Assembly (NCBI GenBank): GCA_003635265.1 | Contig: PYIZ01000038.1 | Span: 24,986 to 88,985, forward strand | Direction of reading: 5' to 3' | Length of the DNA: 64,000 nt | Source: Candidatus Poribacteria bacterium | GTDB lineage: Bacteria; Poribacteria; WGA-4E; PCPOR2b | Part shown: in pieces, positions 37,742-49,234 of the stretch | Position numbering within the stretch: the first letter of the stretch is position 1 | Layout of the letters: every line of letters begins with the position of its first letter | Notes under the pieces: generated by a model | The model's database searches: none | What the model was told of the DNA's origin: nothing | What the model saw: only the letters and a program-made list of their open reading frames with translations | Translations under genes and position numbers: made by a program

Positions 37742-39883
37742 ATGACCGATCTCCTCGAATCCTTGAATCCCGTTCAACGCAAAGCGGTACAGCACACCGA
37801 AGGACCACTCCTCATCCTGTCAGGCGCAGGCAGCGGCAAAACCCGCGTGATTACCCATCGAATTGCCCACCTCATTCATCACCATAGGGTTTCTCCGTAT
37901 AATATTCTCGCGGTAACGTTCACAAACAAAGCCGCAGAGGAGATGAGAACCCGCCTCGAAAATCTTATCGGTTATAGTGAGTTGTGGGTGGCAACCTTCC
38001 ATTCTACATGCGCTCAGATTCTGCGTAGAGACATTCACCATCTCGGCTATGAACGCTCGTTTACAATCTACGACACCTCGGACCAGCAAACCCTGATTAA
38101 GGAACTCATTAAGACGCTTCAACTTCAACTGAATAGCCCAGGCGCAGTCATCGGTGAGATCAGCAGAGCCAAGAGTGATTTCGTCTCTCCTGAAGAGTAC
38201 GCAAAGCGTGCAATAGGCTTTTTCGAGACATCCGTCGCACAGATCTATCCGATGTACCAAGATTTTCTACGCGAAAATAACGCCCTCGATTTTGATGATC
38301 TAATCAAGCTGACGGTTGAGCTGTTTGATGATAATCCGAATGTGTTGGATTATTATCAGGAAAAGTTTCGGTATATCCTCGTTGATGAGTATCAGGATAC
38401 CAATCGTGGTCAGTATTTGCTGGTTCACGCATTGGCGCAGAAGCATCAGAATATCTGCGTAGTTGGCGACGATGATCAAAGCATTTATTCATTTCGGGGC
38501 GCAGACATCAACAATATCCTTGACTTTGAGGAAGATTATCCAGACACGACGGTCCTGCGTTTAGTGCAAAACTATCGTTCAACGAAGAATATCCTTGAAG
38601 CAGCATATCACGTCATCCGCAATAACCAGAAGCGCAAGGAGAAGCAGATCTGGACGGATAACAAAAGAGGAAGTGCAATCACCCTTCATGAAGCGACAGA
38701 AGACATCAGAGAGGCGGACTATGTGCTGCGGCAGATCAGGGAGTGGCGTGGGCGCGGGAGGAAATACGGTGACTGTGTCATCTTTTATCGGATCAACGCC
38801 CAATCCCGTACATTTGAGGATGCGCTGCGCGGCGCAAATGTCCCGTATCAGATTGTGGGTGGCATCCGATTCTACGAGCGGATGGAGGTCAAGGACATCA
38901 TGGCATATATGCGGGTGATCGTCAATCCCGCCGACACCGTTAGCATTAAGCGTATCATCAATGTGCCACGCCGCGGAATCGGCGTTGCGACAGTGCAGAA
39001 GATTGAAGATTTCGCCTACGATGAAGGTATCCCCCTGTTTGAAGCGATCCGGCGGGTCGGGGAGGTATCCACACTCAACAATGGCGCGAAAAACAGGGTG
39101 CGCGAATTCGCTGAATTGATTGCGTCGTTCAAGCCAGATGATCCGCCGTCGCGCACGGCGGCGGACTTAATAGATCGCTCCGGCTATCTCCAAACCTTGA
39201 GGAGCGAAGGTTCCATCGAGGCACAAACCCGCGAAGAAAACCTTCAAGAGTTAGTTGCAGCGGTTACAGAGTATGAAGAGAGTGAGACAGAGCCGACCTT
39301 GTCGGGTTTCTTGGAAAAGATTACATTGGCTTCCGATATCGACAGCATGGAGGATAAGAGCGATGTGGTGACGATGATGACGCTGCACAGCGCGAAGGGG
39401 TTGGAATTTCCGATTGTCTTTATGGTCGGAATCGAGGAAGGGCTGCTACCCCACCAACGTTCTTATGACAGCGAAGCCGAACTTGAGGAGGAACGGAGGC
39501 TGTGTTACGTTGGGCTCACACGCGCACAGGAGCATGTTTACTTGACGTATGCCCGTTCACGGCGGTTGTATCGCGACATCGATTATCGTATCCCTTCGCG
39601 CTTCATTGAGGAGATTCCCCCCGAACTGGTCGAGCAAGGCACCCCCTACGAATCGCCTCGGCGTCCGGTAGTTTCCTCTTACGACCCTGATGAACCTGAT
39701 TATGAGGATGAGGTTTCATTCCCTTACAACGTTGGGGACGTTGTACATCACTCAAAGTTCGGGAGAGGAAAAGTTATCGCTATCGATGGGTACGGATTTG
39801 AGATGCGTATCACGGTACGGTTTGAACGTGGGTCTGAGAAAACTCTCGCCGCGGCGCATGCACGGTTGCAGCGGGTGGGCTGA
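37742..39883 (+). CDS. pcrA: UvrD/PcrA-family ATP-dependent DNA helicase
   Basis: LSGAGSGKTRVITHRIAHL, VDEYQDTNRGQY, GDDDQSIYSFRGAD, MTLHSAKGLEFPIVFMVG. Confidence 0.95.
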   Translation: MTDLLESLNPVQRKAVQHTEGPLLILSGAGSGKTRVITHRIAHLIHHHRVSPYNILAVTFTNKAAEEMRTRLENLIGYSELWVATFHSTCAQILRRDIHHLGYERSFTIYDTSDQQTLIKELIKTLQLQLNSPGAVIGEISRAKSDFVSPEEYAKRAIGFFETSVAQIYPMYQDFLRENNALDFDDLIKLTVELFDDNPNVLDYYQEKFRYILVDEYQDTNRGQYLLVHALAQKHQNICVVGDDDQSIYSFRGADINNILDFEEDYPDTTVLRLVQNYRSTKNILEAAYHVIRNNQKRKEKQIWTDNKRGSAITLHEATEDIREADYVLRQIREWRGRGRKYGDCVIFYRINAQSRTFEDALRGANVPYQIVGGIRFYERMEVKDIMAYMRVIVNPADTVSIKRIINVPRRGIGVATVQKIEDFAYDEGIPLFEAIRRVGEVSTLNNGAKNRVREFAELIASFKPDDPPSRTAADLIDRSGYLQTLRSEGSIEAQTREENLQELVAAVTEYEESETEPTLSGFLEKITLASDIDSMEDKSDVVTMMTLHSAKGLEFPIVFMVGIEEGLLPHQRSYDSEAELEEERRLCYVGLTRAQEHVYLTYARSRRLYRDIDYRIPSRFIEEIPPELVEQGTPYESPRRPVVSSYDPDEPDYEDEVSFPYNVGDVVHHSKFGRGKVIAIDGYGFEMRITVRFERGSEKTLAAAHARLQRVG

Positions 39884-39940
39884 AATGAGGGAAAACCCAC
39901 CGCGCTTAAATCTAAATTAACACGAGAATGGGGAGAACAG

Positions 39941-40231
39941 ATGGCTACAATAACAACTGACGATGTGCAACACGTTGCAACCCTTGCACGTCTTGAATTT
40001 AACGAAGTAGATGTTGAGCAATTCACGCATCAACTCGCTCGGATTTTGGACTATATCGGAAAATTAAACGAATTGGATACAACGGACGTACCGCCAACAT
40101 CGCACCCGCTCCCACTCCGAAATGTCGTCAAAGAAGATGTCGCGAAATCCTCATACGACCGAGACACTGTTTTGGAAGGGGCACCGAATGCGGAAGAGGG
40201 ATATTTTGAGGTACCAAAGGTCATTGAGTAG
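39941..40231 (+). CDS. gatC: Asp-tRNA(Asn)/Glu-tRNA(Gln) amidotransferase subunit C
   Basis: VQHVATLARLEFNEVDVEQFTHQLARILDYIGKLNELDTTDVPPTSH. Confidence 0.95.
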   Translation: MATITTDDVQHVATLARLEFNEVDVEQFTHQLARILDYIGKLNELDTTDVPPTSHPLPLRNVVKEDVAKSSYDRDTVLEGAPNAEEGYFEVPKVIE

Positions 40232-40350
40232 GAGTTCGAGGGCACCTGCAAGTGTTTGCAGCCCGCCTGTCCCGATTTATCGGGGAGTTGTCCCTACTGA
40301 AGAAAGCGGTTGATGTGCTGCTATAATATCCTCAAAGGAGTAGATGTTTC

Positions 40351-41820
40351 ATGCCGTTATATGAATTAACAGCCCATGAACTTCATGAGAAACTGAAAGC
40401 ACGCGAGGTTACTGCTGTCGAACTGACGCAGTCTATGTATGACCGAATCGGCGCGGTCGAAGAACAGATAAAAGGATACTTAACGCTGACCGAAGATATG
40501 GCACTTGAGAGCGCCGCAGCCGCGGACGCAGGCTTTCAGCGCGGCGATGAGATGCCCCCGTTAGCAGGAATCCCGATTGCGATTAAGGATGTGATCTGTA
40601 CCAAAGGCGTATTGACGACGTGCGGCTCTGAGATTCTGGGCAATTTTGTCTCGCCCTACGACGCAACCGTGATGACCAAACTCCATCAGCAGGGAACCGT
40701 GATGCTCGGTAAAACGAACATGGACGAGTTCGCAATGGGGTCATCGACAGAAAATTCGGCTTATCAAACCACGCGCAATCCGTGGAATCTGGAAACTATT
40801 CCCGGCGGATCGAGCGGCGGTTCCTCGGCAGTTGTCGCTGCAGGCGAAGCGATTTGTTCACTTGGATCGGACACAGGCGGTTCGATTCGACAACCTGCCG
40901 CCCTATGCGGCGTTGTAGGGATGAAGCCAACCTACGGACGCGTCTCACGGTTTGGGTTGGTAGCATTCGCATCGTCCTTGGATCAGATTGGACCGTTCTC
41001 AAAAGACGTTACCGACTGCGCCTTACTGCTCAACGCAATCTGCGGCCATGACCCGATGGATTCGACTTCCGCAAATCTACCCGTTCCGGATTTTACCAAG
41101 TCCTTGATTAACGACCTCGAAGGGGTCAAAGTTGGTATTCCGAAAGAGTATTTCACGGCGGGCATTGATCCAGATGTAGAGGAGAGTATTCGGAGTGCAA
41201 TCGAAGTACTTCAGGAAAACGGCGCGATTATCGAAGAGGTCTCCCTTCCACACACCGACTACGCGATGGCTACATATTACATCATCGCCCCCGCTGAAGC
41301 GAGCGCGAATCTAGCGCGGTACGACGGTGTCCGGTACGGTTTCCGTGCAACAAACGCTGAAGAATTGGGTGATATGTATAGAAAGACGCGGAGCGAAGGC
41401 TTTGGCGAGGAGGTTAAGCGCCGCATTATGCTCGGCACCTACGCGCTCAGTTCGGGATACTACGATGCCTACTACCTGAAGGCACAAAGGGTGCGAACAC
41501 TAATTAAGTCCGATTTTGATAATGCCTTTGAGAAAGTCGATGTAGTTGTGACACCGACCTCACCGACAGCGGCGTTTAAGATTGGCGAACGGACAGCGGA
41601 TCCGTTGCAGATGTATCTCTCAGATGTCTTAACAACACCGGCGAGCCTCGCGGGTCTGCCAGGTATTTCTATACCGTGTGGGTTGACGCAGGACGATTTA
41701 CCTATCGGCTTGCAAATCCTTGCCGCCCCGTTTGAGGAGGAGAAAATTCTACGGGCAGCGTATACCTTTGAGCAGAATACCGACCACCATCGAAAGCAAC
41801 CAAACCTGTCCTCAACTTGA
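40351..41820 (+). CDS. gatA: Asp-tRNA(Asn)/Glu-tRNA(Gln) amidotransferase subunit A
   Basis: Amidase signature [64 protein letters not shown]. Confidence 0.97.
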   Translation: MPLYELTAHELHEKLKAREVTAVELTQSMYDRIGAVEEQIKGYLTLTEDMALESAAAADAGFQRGDEMPPLAGIPIAIKDVICTKGVLTTCGSEILGNFVSPYDATVMTKLHQQGTVMLGKTNMDEFAMGSSTENSAYQTTRNPWNLETIPGGSSGGSSAVVAAGEAICSLGSDTGGSIRQPAALCGVVGMKPTYGRVSRFGLVAFASSLDQIGPFSKDVTDCALLLNAICGHDPMDSTSANLPVPDFTKSLINDLEGVKVGIPKEYFTAGIDPDVEESIRSAIEVLQENGAIIEEVSLPHTDYAMATYYIIAPAEASANLARYDGVRYGFRATNAEELGDMYRKTRSEGFGEEVKRRIMLGTYALSSGYYDAYYLKAQRVRTLIKSDFDNAFEKVDVVVTPTSPTAAFKIGERTADPLQMYLSDVLTTPASLAGLPGISIPCGLTQDDLPIGLQILAAPFEEEKILRAAYTFEQNTDHHRKQPNLSST

Positions 41821-41849
41821 TGGGACGCTGTAAAACGTGGAGGGGACTC

Positions 41850-42665
41850 ATGGACACCGTAAAGGATTTTAATTTAAAGCGAAAGAAATATATGCCGGTC
41901 TTTCCAAGGGCAACCGGAAATCCCACGGTTTATATCGAAGGCTATCCCTCGGAGGACGATGAGCCAATGGCTGCAACCGGATTCCACGGCGTGCAGATTC
42001 GGACCTTCAGCGACCAACTTGCACGCTACTTTAGCACTGAATCATCTATCTACATCGGTATTGACAGTTTTATCTACTATTATGAAGGGGAACGGACCAA
42101 ATTCGTCGCCCCGGACATCTACGTTGTCTTGGGTGCGGAGAAGTATCCAGAGCGACGCAGTTTCTACACCTGGGCAGAGGGGGCTTTGCCAACGGTCGTG
42201 TTCGAGTTCCTTTCCGACTCCACCGCCGCTCAGGACCGTGGAGCGAAACTGAAACAATACCTCATTGACATCGGAGTAGAGGAGTATTTTATCCATCAAC
42301 CCGAAGGGGAAAAACCTCCAGAATTTCATGGCTGGCGTCGAAGTCCATCCGGTGATATTGAGGGGATTCCACCCGATGCCGAAGGGGGATTATTTAGTCA
42401 TAGCCTGAATCTATGGCTCCGTTGGGAGGATTACATCGGCAACGTGCGGCTTTTACGACCATACCTACCTGATGGGACACCAATCACCACCTCCGCAGAG
42501 GAGATGCAGCTGCGGAAGGAGGCACAAGCACTTGCTAAAGCAGAAACCGAGCGCAGGCGTGAAGCAGAAGCACGGGCCCAACAGGAAGCACACCGCCGCC
42601 AACAGATAGAGTTAGAATTAGAACAACTCCGTGCACAACTGGCTGCCTCACAGGACGAGGGATAG
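41850..42665 (+). CDS. Uma2 family endonuclease-like protein (DUF820)
   Basis: VAPDIYVVLG, PTVVFEFLSDSTAAQDRGAKLKQYLIDIGVEEYFIHQP. Confidence 0.87.
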   Translation: MDTVKDFNLKRKKYMPVFPRATGNPTVYIEGYPSEDDEPMAATGFHGVQIRTFSDQLARYFSTESSIYIGIDSFIYYYEGERTKFVAPDIYVVLGAEKYPERRSFYTWAEGALPTVVFEFLSDSTAAQDRGAKLKQYLIDIGVEEYFIHQPEGEKPPEFHGWRRSPSGDIEGIPPDAEGGLFSHSLNLWLRWEDYIGNVRLLRPYLPDGTPITTSAEEMQLRKEAQALAKAETERRREAEARAQQEAHRRQQIELELEQLRAQLAASQDEG

Positions 42666-42723
42666 CTAGATAAGCGGAATGGTAGATCTGTGTATCTGAT
42701 TCTCCTCAGAAAGGTCAAACATC

Positions 42724-43209
42724 ATGAACGGCACATATAAATCTCCACGCCACCTCCCTTTCGCACCGTTGGGTGGACTAGTTGGCGCGCTGCTTGGGGG
42801 TGCCCTCTGGGCTAAATATATTCAATGGACAGGGCTTACCGCCGGGTGGGTTGCGCTTGCCATTGGCATCTTCACAGGGATCGGCGTGTTGCTGGTAGGC
42901 AGATCGCGGCAGATTTCTATCAGCCTAGTTGCTGCGCTGTTCGCTGTCGTCGGTATCCTTATCGGGAAATATCTCGATGTTCAATGGAACGCTCCTCAAA
43001 CAGTAACGGTCGCAGTCATCGAGGAACATAGTGGACCATCAGACCAACCAAAGCTGGTGGAGACGCGTGAATACGGCACATCGGTATGGCAGCTCATGCG
43101 CCAACGCATGGAGTGGATTGATGTACTCTTCTATGTGGTCTCAGCATACATTGCGTTTCGTGTATCCTACAGTAGGCGTTTATATCACTTCTTTTTTAGG
43201 ACAGGATAA
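42724..43209 (+). CDS. hypothetical membrane protein
   Basis: Three or more hydrophobic helices; stop immediately upstream of the S41 peptidase. Confidence 0.7.
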   Translation: MNGTYKSPRHLPFAPLGGLVGALLGGALWAKYIQWTGLTAGWVALAIGIFTGIGVLLVGRSRQISISLVAALFAVVGILIGKYLDVQWNAPQTVTVAVIEEHSGPSDQPKLVETREYGTSVWQLMRQRMEWIDVLFYVVSAYIAFRVSYSRRLYHFFFRTG

Positions 43210-43217
43210 GGTTCACT

Positions 43218-44690
43218 ATGAAAAGACGGAAATCGTATCGATGCTACGGATTTAATTTACTGGGGTGTCTCACCGCTTTGGTTTTCATCCTATTTTTGCA
43301 GCCCACCCTAGGACTTACACAGGAAGAAAACGATGCTTCCAAAGATATATTAGATGACGAACTATTAGAAAATATATCGTTGCTCTCAGAAGTGTTGGCA
43401 CACATCCAACAGAATCACTTGGATTCTCCCGATTCCGAACCACTCATGTATGGTGCAATTCGAGGCATGTTGCGGACGCTAGATCCATACAGCCAATTTT
43501 TCCCTCCAGAAAACTATGCGGACTTTCGCACAGAGAGCCGTGGCACTTACGGCGGACTCGGCATGGAGATCGGTATACGGGATGAGCGGCTAACAATCGT
43601 CTCCCCCTTTAAGGGAACCCCCGCCGATAAAGCGGGACTCCAGAGCGGCGATATTATCAGTCATATCGAAGGCAAATCGACAACAAACATGACAACGACT
43701 GACGCTGTCGAACACCTTCGGGGTGAGCCGGGAACACAGGTCACTATCACGATTGTCCGTGAAGGTGAACCGAAACCGCTAGAAGTCACACTGACACGCG
43801 ACGTTATCCAATTTCCTAGTGTCGAATCAAAGGTCCTCAGGACAAATATCGGATATATACGGATTAATCAATTCCGCGATAACACCGCTAGTGACGTGGA
43901 TAAGGTATTCGAAACATTTAACGAACAGGAAATAGAGGGACTCATTTTGGATCTCCGATCTAATCCCGGCGGCTTACTTCGATCTGCGGTTGAGATCGCT
44001 AGCGACTTTTTGGAACCGGGACAATTGATTGTTTATACACAAGGCAAGACCCCGCGCGAAGAATACAACGCAGAGAGAGGCAAACAGCAAAAACGTTATC
44101 CTCTGATCGTCCTTGTCAACGGTGGCAGCGCGAGCGCATCCGAGATTGTCGCCGGTGCAATCAAAGATCACGGACGTGGCTTGGTTATGGGGGAAAAGAC
44201 CTTCGGGAAGGCCTCCGTACAGCAAGTCTTTCCACTGAGCGGTGGTGCCGCCGTCAAACTGACCGTAGCACACTATTATAGTCCGAGTGGGGTTGATATT
44301 CACAAAATTGGCATCGTCCCTGACATTGAGGATCCATGGTTCAGTCGTTCAGAAATTCAGATGTTACGGAAACTTCAAAACCATAAGGAAATCACGGACT
44401 TTATTGAAAAGAACGGGGAGGACATCCTCTCTCAGTTGGAAAAGGCACAACACGCCTCAAAAGAGGACACCGAAGCTGCCTCAACCCTGAGGACATACCA
44501 ACGACTGGTCGATTCGCTTACAGCGGAAGGGATTGTCTTGAGCGACATCGGGTTGAAACTCGCAATTGCGCGTAAGACGGAAAACGATATAGATGAGTAC
44601 GAATATGACCCACGAATCATTCGGGCTATCGACCAATTGCGTGTGTTCAAAATTTATCAGTCAACGTTGAAAACCGACGACTCAGAATAA
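43218..44690 (+). CDS. S41 family C-terminal processing peptidase
   Basis: PDZ segment and [37 protein letters not shown] (Ser/Lys). Confidence 0.95.
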   Translation: MKRRKSYRCYGFNLLGCLTALVFILFLQPTLGLTQEENDASKDILDDELLENISLLSEVLAHIQQNHLDSPDSEPLMYGAIRGMLRTLDPYSQFFPPENYADFRTESRGTYGGLGMEIGIRDERLTIVSPFKGTPADKAGLQSGDIISHIEGKSTTNMTTTDAVEHLRGEPGTQVTITIVREGEPKPLEVTLTRDVIQFPSVESKVLRTNIGYIRINQFRDNTASDVDKVFETFNEQEIEGLILDLRSNPGGLLRSAVEIASDFLEPGQLIVYTQGKTPREEYNAERGKQQKRYPLIVLVNGGSASASEIVAGAIKDHGRGLVMGEKTFGKASVQQVFPLSGGAAVKLTVAHYYSPSGVDIHKIGIVPDIEDPWFSRSEIQMLRKLQNHKEITDFIEKNGEDILSQLEKAQHASKEDTEAASTLRTYQRLVDSLTAEGIVLSDIGLKLAIARKTENDIDEYEYDPRIIRAIDQLRVFKIYQSTLKTDDSE

Positions 44691-44715
44691 CCTATCAGCA
44701 ATTGAGTACGATTTA

Positions 44716-45495
44716 ATGATTACGAAACGAATTATTCCATGCCTCGACGTTCGAGCGGGCAAGGTCACAAAAGGAGTTGCTTTCCAAGGCAATATTGATG
44801 TCGGCGATCCGGTGGCGATGGCGCGTGCGTACTATGAAGGTGGGGTGGACGAGCTTGTGTTTTACGACATCACCGCTAGCAACGAGAGACGCGACATTAT
44901 GATTGATGTCGTTTCAGCAGTCGCGGCAGAGATCTTCATCCCCTTCTCGGTGGGCGGTGGACTACGAACGTTGGATGATATGCGCCGGGTGCTCCTCGCG
45001 GGAGCGGAAAAGGTGAGTATCGACTCCGGCGCAGTGAGAAATCCACAACTCCTCGCGGAGGGCGCAAAAGCGTTTGGTAGTCAGTGTGTCGTGCTAAGTA
45101 TGCAGGTCAAGAGGGTCCCGAAGAGTGATGAAATCCCAAGCGGATTTGAGATCTACATTGACGGTGGTCGTCGTCCGATGGGGTTAGATGCCCTCCAGTG
45201 GGCGCAACGCGGTGTGGAATTAGGGGCGGGTGAAATCGTGGTCAACAGTATCGACCAAGATGGAACGAAAGCGGGGTATGACATCGAACTGACAGGAGCA
45301 ATTGCGGCACTCGTTCCCGTGCCTGTCATTGCGTCTGGCGGGGCTGGCAATCCGCAACATATCCGCGATGTCTTTGTCGCAAGCAACGCCGACGCCGCCA
45401 TTGTCGCTTCAATCACCCATTACGGTGAGTTCTCGATTGAGCATATCAAGCAATATCTTGAGAAAGAAGGGGTCCCGACCCGCAATACATGGTAG
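44716..45495 (+). CDS. hisF: imidazole glycerol phosphate synthase subunit HisF
   Basis: [54 protein letters not shown]. Confidence 0.97.
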   Translation: MITKRIIPCLDVRAGKVTKGVAFQGNIDVGDPVAMARAYYEGGVDELVFYDITASNERRDIMIDVVSAVAAEIFIPFSVGGGLRTLDDMRRVLLAGAEKVSIDSGAVRNPQLLAEGAKAFGSQCVVLSMQVKRVPKSDEIPSGFEIYIDGGRRPMGLDALQWAQRGVELGAGEIVVNSIDQDGTKAGYDIELTGAIAALVPVPVIASGGAGNPQHIRDVFVASNADAAIVASITHYGEFSIEHIKQYLEKEGVPTRNTW

Positions 45496-45531
45496 TACAT
45501 TGGTTGATTGGTTCATTAGTTCACTAGTTCA

Positions 45532-47169
45532 TTAATGTACTAATGAACTACTCTGCCGGAATGTCGGTGCTCTTACACTTTCGATGGCTACGTTGATGCA
45601 CGCAGGCAATCCCGACTCCAGTGCCCGCTCAACCGCCGGGGTGAGATCGCACGGAGGCTCGACAAACTCGCCATGCCCTCCCAGCGCTTCAATCATCTTG
45701 TCGTACCGTGACGGCAACAACTCACAACCGACCGTGCGCTCTTCCCCATAATTTTGAATCTGCAACTGATGCTCTGCATTCCAACGCGCGTCGTTCCCAA
45801 CAATGGCAACGATAGGCAGATTGTAGCGTAACGCGGTATCAAACTCCATTGCATGGTAGCCGAATGTGCCATCGCCCAAGAAAACGAGGACGGGTCGTTG
45901 CGGATGGGCTAGTTTTGCCGCAAGTCCCAACGGAACAGAACTACCGATTGAGCCTGCCGGACCATTGATAAGGCGATGTTCCGCTTCCAACCCCGCCTGT
46001 ACCCACTGCCCAAACTCCCCACCATCACTGACAAATACCGCACCATCATCAAGGAATGGCTGCAGTGCCTCACACACACGCAATGGATGAATAGGTCGAT
46101 CCGCAGTGTTACGTATCTGCTCCCATTCAGGAGGGGTAGCCCTTCGTGCTGCCATCACCTCTGCTCGCCAAGAGCCACACTGTCCTTCCCTTTGCGAGTC
46201 TTCAAGGGTTTGTGCTGCGGTCGTCAACTGACGCACTATTCCCGTCGGTTCGGCGTGTATCGTCAGAACAACTCGGCTTTCTGTGCGTAGCTGCGACGCA
46301 TCGGCATCGATCTGGATGAAGCGGCATCCTTCAGAAAAAAAAGGTGGCTGTCCGAACCGTAGCGAGAAGTCTAATTTCTTACCCACCAACAACACGAGGT
46401 CTGCTTTGCTCAAGCAATTTGTCGCCTGATGCAGCCACGGATCGTTGACCCCACGCGGACTTTCCATCGGGAGGGCGGGAATACCCGTTGCTTCGGATAG
46501 CTGCTCCACTTCCACCCATCGCAAGGGACGTCCCATAGCGGGACCCGCCAAGATGAGTGGGTGCTTTGCTTCGGTCAGTTGGCGGAGTATATCGTCCACG
46601 TCGCTTGTTGGAGGGATACCTGTGGATGTATTATCTTTATCCGCTCCATGAAGGGGTTGGGGAGAGACGATAGCTTCTAAGACATCGGAGGGTAGACTCA
46701 GGTGAACTGGCCCGGGGCGTCCTTCGCACGCCAGAGAGAGGGCGGTAGCGATTGCCTCGTCCAAGTGGTCGGTGTCTTCCACCAGCCATGCTGCTTTTGT
46801 AACCGGCTCGGTGGTAGCGACCTGATCTATCTCCTGAAATGCGCCGCTGCCGATTTGGGCGTGAGGAGCATGTCCGCTTAATAGGACCACCGGCGATTCT
46901 GCCATCAATGCCCCATATAGCGCGGAGATAGCGTTGCAGTGACCGGGTCCCGCGGTCAGCAGTGCGACACCCGGCTGCTCGGTCAAGCGTCCCCAGCCAT
47001 CTGCCATGTGCACCGCTGCTGCTTCGTGGCGTGTGTGGATAAGATTAATATCGCGCCCGATGCTCGCATCATATAGGGAAAGGATCTGGTTGCCAGAGAG
47101 CGAGAAGAGATGCTTAACTCCCGCAGCAATCAAGGAATCTATCAGCAGTTCTGCACCGGTTTTTGACAT
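45532..47169 (-). CDS. thiamine pyrophosphate-dependent enzyme (acetolactate synthase large-subunit-like)
   Basis: SKTGAELLIDSLIAAGVKHLF, HEAAAVHMADGWGRLTEQPGVALLTAGPG, FLGDGTFGYHAMEFDTALRYNLPIVAIVGND. Confidence 0.92.
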   Translation of the reverse strand: MSKTGAELLIDSLIAAGVKHLFSLSGNQILSLYDASIGRDINLIHTRHEAAAVHMADGWGRLTEQPGVALLTAGPGHCNAISALYGALMAESPVVLLSGHAPHAQIGSGAFQEIDQVATTEPVTKAAWLVEDTDHLDEAIATALSLACEGRPGPVHLSLPSDVLEAIVSPQPLHGADKDNTSTGIPPTSDVDDILRQLTEAKHPLILAGPAMGRPLRWVEVEQLSEATGIPALPMESPRGVNDPWLHQATNCLSKADLVLLVGKKLDFSLRFGQPPFFSEGCRFIQIDADASQLRTESRVVLTIHAEPTGIVRQLTTAAQTLEDSQREGQCGSWRAEVMAARRATPPEWEQIRNTADRPIHPLRVCEALQPFLDDGAVFVSDGGEFGQWVQAGLEAEHRLINGPAGSIGSSVPLGLAAKLAHPQRPVLVFLGDGTFGYHAMEFDTALRYNLPIVAIVGNDARWNAEHQLQIQNYGEERTVGCELLPSRYDKMIEALGGHGEFVEPPCDLTPAVERALESGLPACINVAIESVRAPTFRQSSSLVH

Positions 47170-47279
47170 GGGATCCCCTCTATAGTTATTAATCAATAGT
47201 GCTAGTTCACAGTTGTTGATACGCTCTCTGGTCAAAGACCAAAAGTGAAACGTGAAACGATAGGTCGGGGATTGCAATT

Positions 47280-47753
47280 TTAGCGGGATTTTATTTTTTC
47301 AAGCCCTAAGTATCGCGTCTCTGGAAATCCTGCCTCAAGGTCGTCCCAAAAGCGATTTTTTAGAATTGTGGGACGCACAGCCAAGCCTTCCATATCCGCT
47401 TTTGAAAAGAAACGCGCATTGACGAGAAAAGCCTCCCCTTGCTCCCGGTTGGCAAGGGTGAGATCGCCGTCGAACCTTTTGCACCGAATGAAAAATTTGC
47501 AGAAGTGATAACCCGGTTCAGCATATTCGACGATATAGACGATACGATCCAGTACAACGGATAGCCCTGTTTCCTCCATCGTCTCACGCCGTGCACAGTC
47601 GAAGATGGATTCACTCCCCTGTAATTTCCCGCCCGGCGGCACCCAAAAATCGTACTGTCCTCGCTCCCTGTGATTGACTAGCAGTAGTCGATCGTGGTGC
47701 GTGATCAATGCAGCGGCACTGATTCCATATCTCATTGGTTCGGTCTCTGCCAT
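47280..47753 (-). CDS. NUDIX hydrolase
   Basis: PGGKLQGSESIFDCARRETMEETGL NUDIX box. Confidence 0.93.
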   Translation of the reverse strand: MAETEPMRYGISAAALITHHDRLLLVNHRERGQYDFWVPPGGKLQGSESIFDCARRETMEETGLSVVLDRIVYIVEYAEPGYHFCKFFIRCKRFDGDLTLANREQGEAFLVNARFFSKADMEGLAVRPTILKNRFWDDLEAGFPETRYLGLEKIKSR

Positions 47754-47765
47754 TAAACCGCGCCA

Positions 47766-48620
47766 CTATACGGCTGGCGGTCGTCGGGGTGCCATGGGTT
47801 CAATAATAGTACGCCTATCCGGGGTCAAACGCCCTAACAGTGCTTCGGAAGTCTGATAGTTGAATCGCTCACGCACATATTTTGGGGAGTAGCGGTAAAC
47901 AACCGTTCGACGATAGCCGGGATTGGTGCGTTCCGCAGAACCGTGCGTTATTGCATCAGTAAATAGCAAAACGTCCCCCGCCTTCAGATACATCTCCTTC
48001 ACAGCAACTGCTGTCCCAGCGGGTTTACCGCTCACACCGTCATAAACCAAGCCCCGTCCGTCCACATGTAGCCGAGGGTGGATTTCGGTGCATTTGTGGC
48101 TGCCCGGTATGAGGACAGGTGGTCCGTCGCCTTCACCGATATCGTGGAGCGCCATCAATACGTTGATCTGACCCACCAGCCATTCCCCGGTATTGTTCTG
48201 GCGAAACGTCAAATAGCTCAACGGGACATGTCCACCGCAGTGAATGTGGATGAAACCACCGGGACCACGCATATTAAGAAAGTTCTCGTGAATCGAAAGC
48301 CCATTGACGACGGAGTGGATGTACTTCTTGACCAAGTCAATCCAAGCGGGATAGTCTATCAACCGCTCAAAGACGGAACCACCCTCAACAATATTCTGAA
48401 AGTTGACACCGTTTTCTTCGTTGTATGTGTGCGTCTCCACATTCCCAATCCAACGGCTTCTTTCACGTGGATTCGCATTGGCGACCCACGGCTCCTCGAC
48501 ATAAGCCTCGTGGTCATCTATCCACTGATTTATCTCGTCCAGATCTGCTGATGAGATTGCGTTTTCTAAGACTAGATAACCTTGCAGGTCAAATAGATAG
48601 TCCTGTACGTTTCCATCCAT
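47766..48620 (-). CDS. PhyH family dioxygenase
   Basis: FDLQGYLVLENAISSADLDEIN, HIHCGG, VLIPGSHKCTEIHPR, GDVLLFTDAITHGSAERTNPGYRR. Confidence 0.88.
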   Translation of the reverse strand: MDGNVQDYLFDLQGYLVLENAISSADLDEINQWIDDHEAYVEEPWVANANPRERSRWIGNVETHTYNEENGVNFQNIVEGGSVFERLIDYPAWIDLVKKYIHSVVNGLSIHENFLNMRGPGGFIHIHCGGHVPLSYLTFRQNNTGEWLVGQINVLMALHDIGEGDGPPVLIPGSHKCTEIHPRLHVDGRGLVYDGVSGKPAGTAVAVKEMYLKAGDVLLFTDAITHGSAERTNPGYRRTVVYRYSPKYVRERFNYQTSEALLGRLTPDRRTIIEPMAPRRPPAV

Positions 48621-48768
48621 CTTTTGCTCCTAATTTACCACATTCAAAATAGATCCCTGCGTTCCACCCATCACATCTTCATCAATTTTTGCACAAGGTT
48701 TGATTTTAGATTGACCTATCTGCTGATTCCGTTCGCAAGTGAGCAGAAATCGGTAATTGAAAAAACTC

Positions 48769-48954
48769 CTAACGTAATAACCGCGTAGAAAAAAACAGAA
48801 CCTCAAGATTTTCGATTTCGTCAGTCTCAGGATTTAGTCGTGCGATGACTTCATCTGCAAGTTCCTCACTCTCCTGCTCTAGATACGGGGGGCAGGTATT
48901 TATGTAAAGAATATCCGCTTCACGGTCATACTGAAATGTTAGGTGCGTTCCCAT
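48769..48954 (-). CDS. DUF2283 family protein
   Basis: FQYDREADILYINTCPP...EELADEVIARLNPETDEIENLEVLFFSTRL. Confidence 0.75.
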   Translation of the reverse strand: MGTHLTFQYDREADILYINTCPPYLEQESEELADEVIARLNPETDEIENLEVLFFSTRLLR

Positions 48955-49118
48955 TCAATGTCTCCTCCCGCAGTCAGCACAGAACTTCAGATGTCAACTA
49001 AACCAGTTGCACATGTCGCCCCGTTGGGGCTATGTTGGTTCACTCTGACTAATTTTGATTCATTGGTGTTGGGTTTCGCTGGCGCTTAACCCAACCTACG
49101 GGGGTGTGTGCAAGTTAC

Positions 49119-49135
49119 GGCATACGGAGTATGCC
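49119..49135. repeat. GGCATACGGAGTATGCC hairpin
   Basis: Identical 17-mer to 18415. Confidence 0.85.
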
Positions 49136-49234
49136 TACCACTATTAATTTGGGTAATTATAGTGTCATAGCAGAAGTTTAGTCAAGGAGATAAACAGAGA
49201 TGAGATTATCAAGAAACACAATCCGCCTCATCTT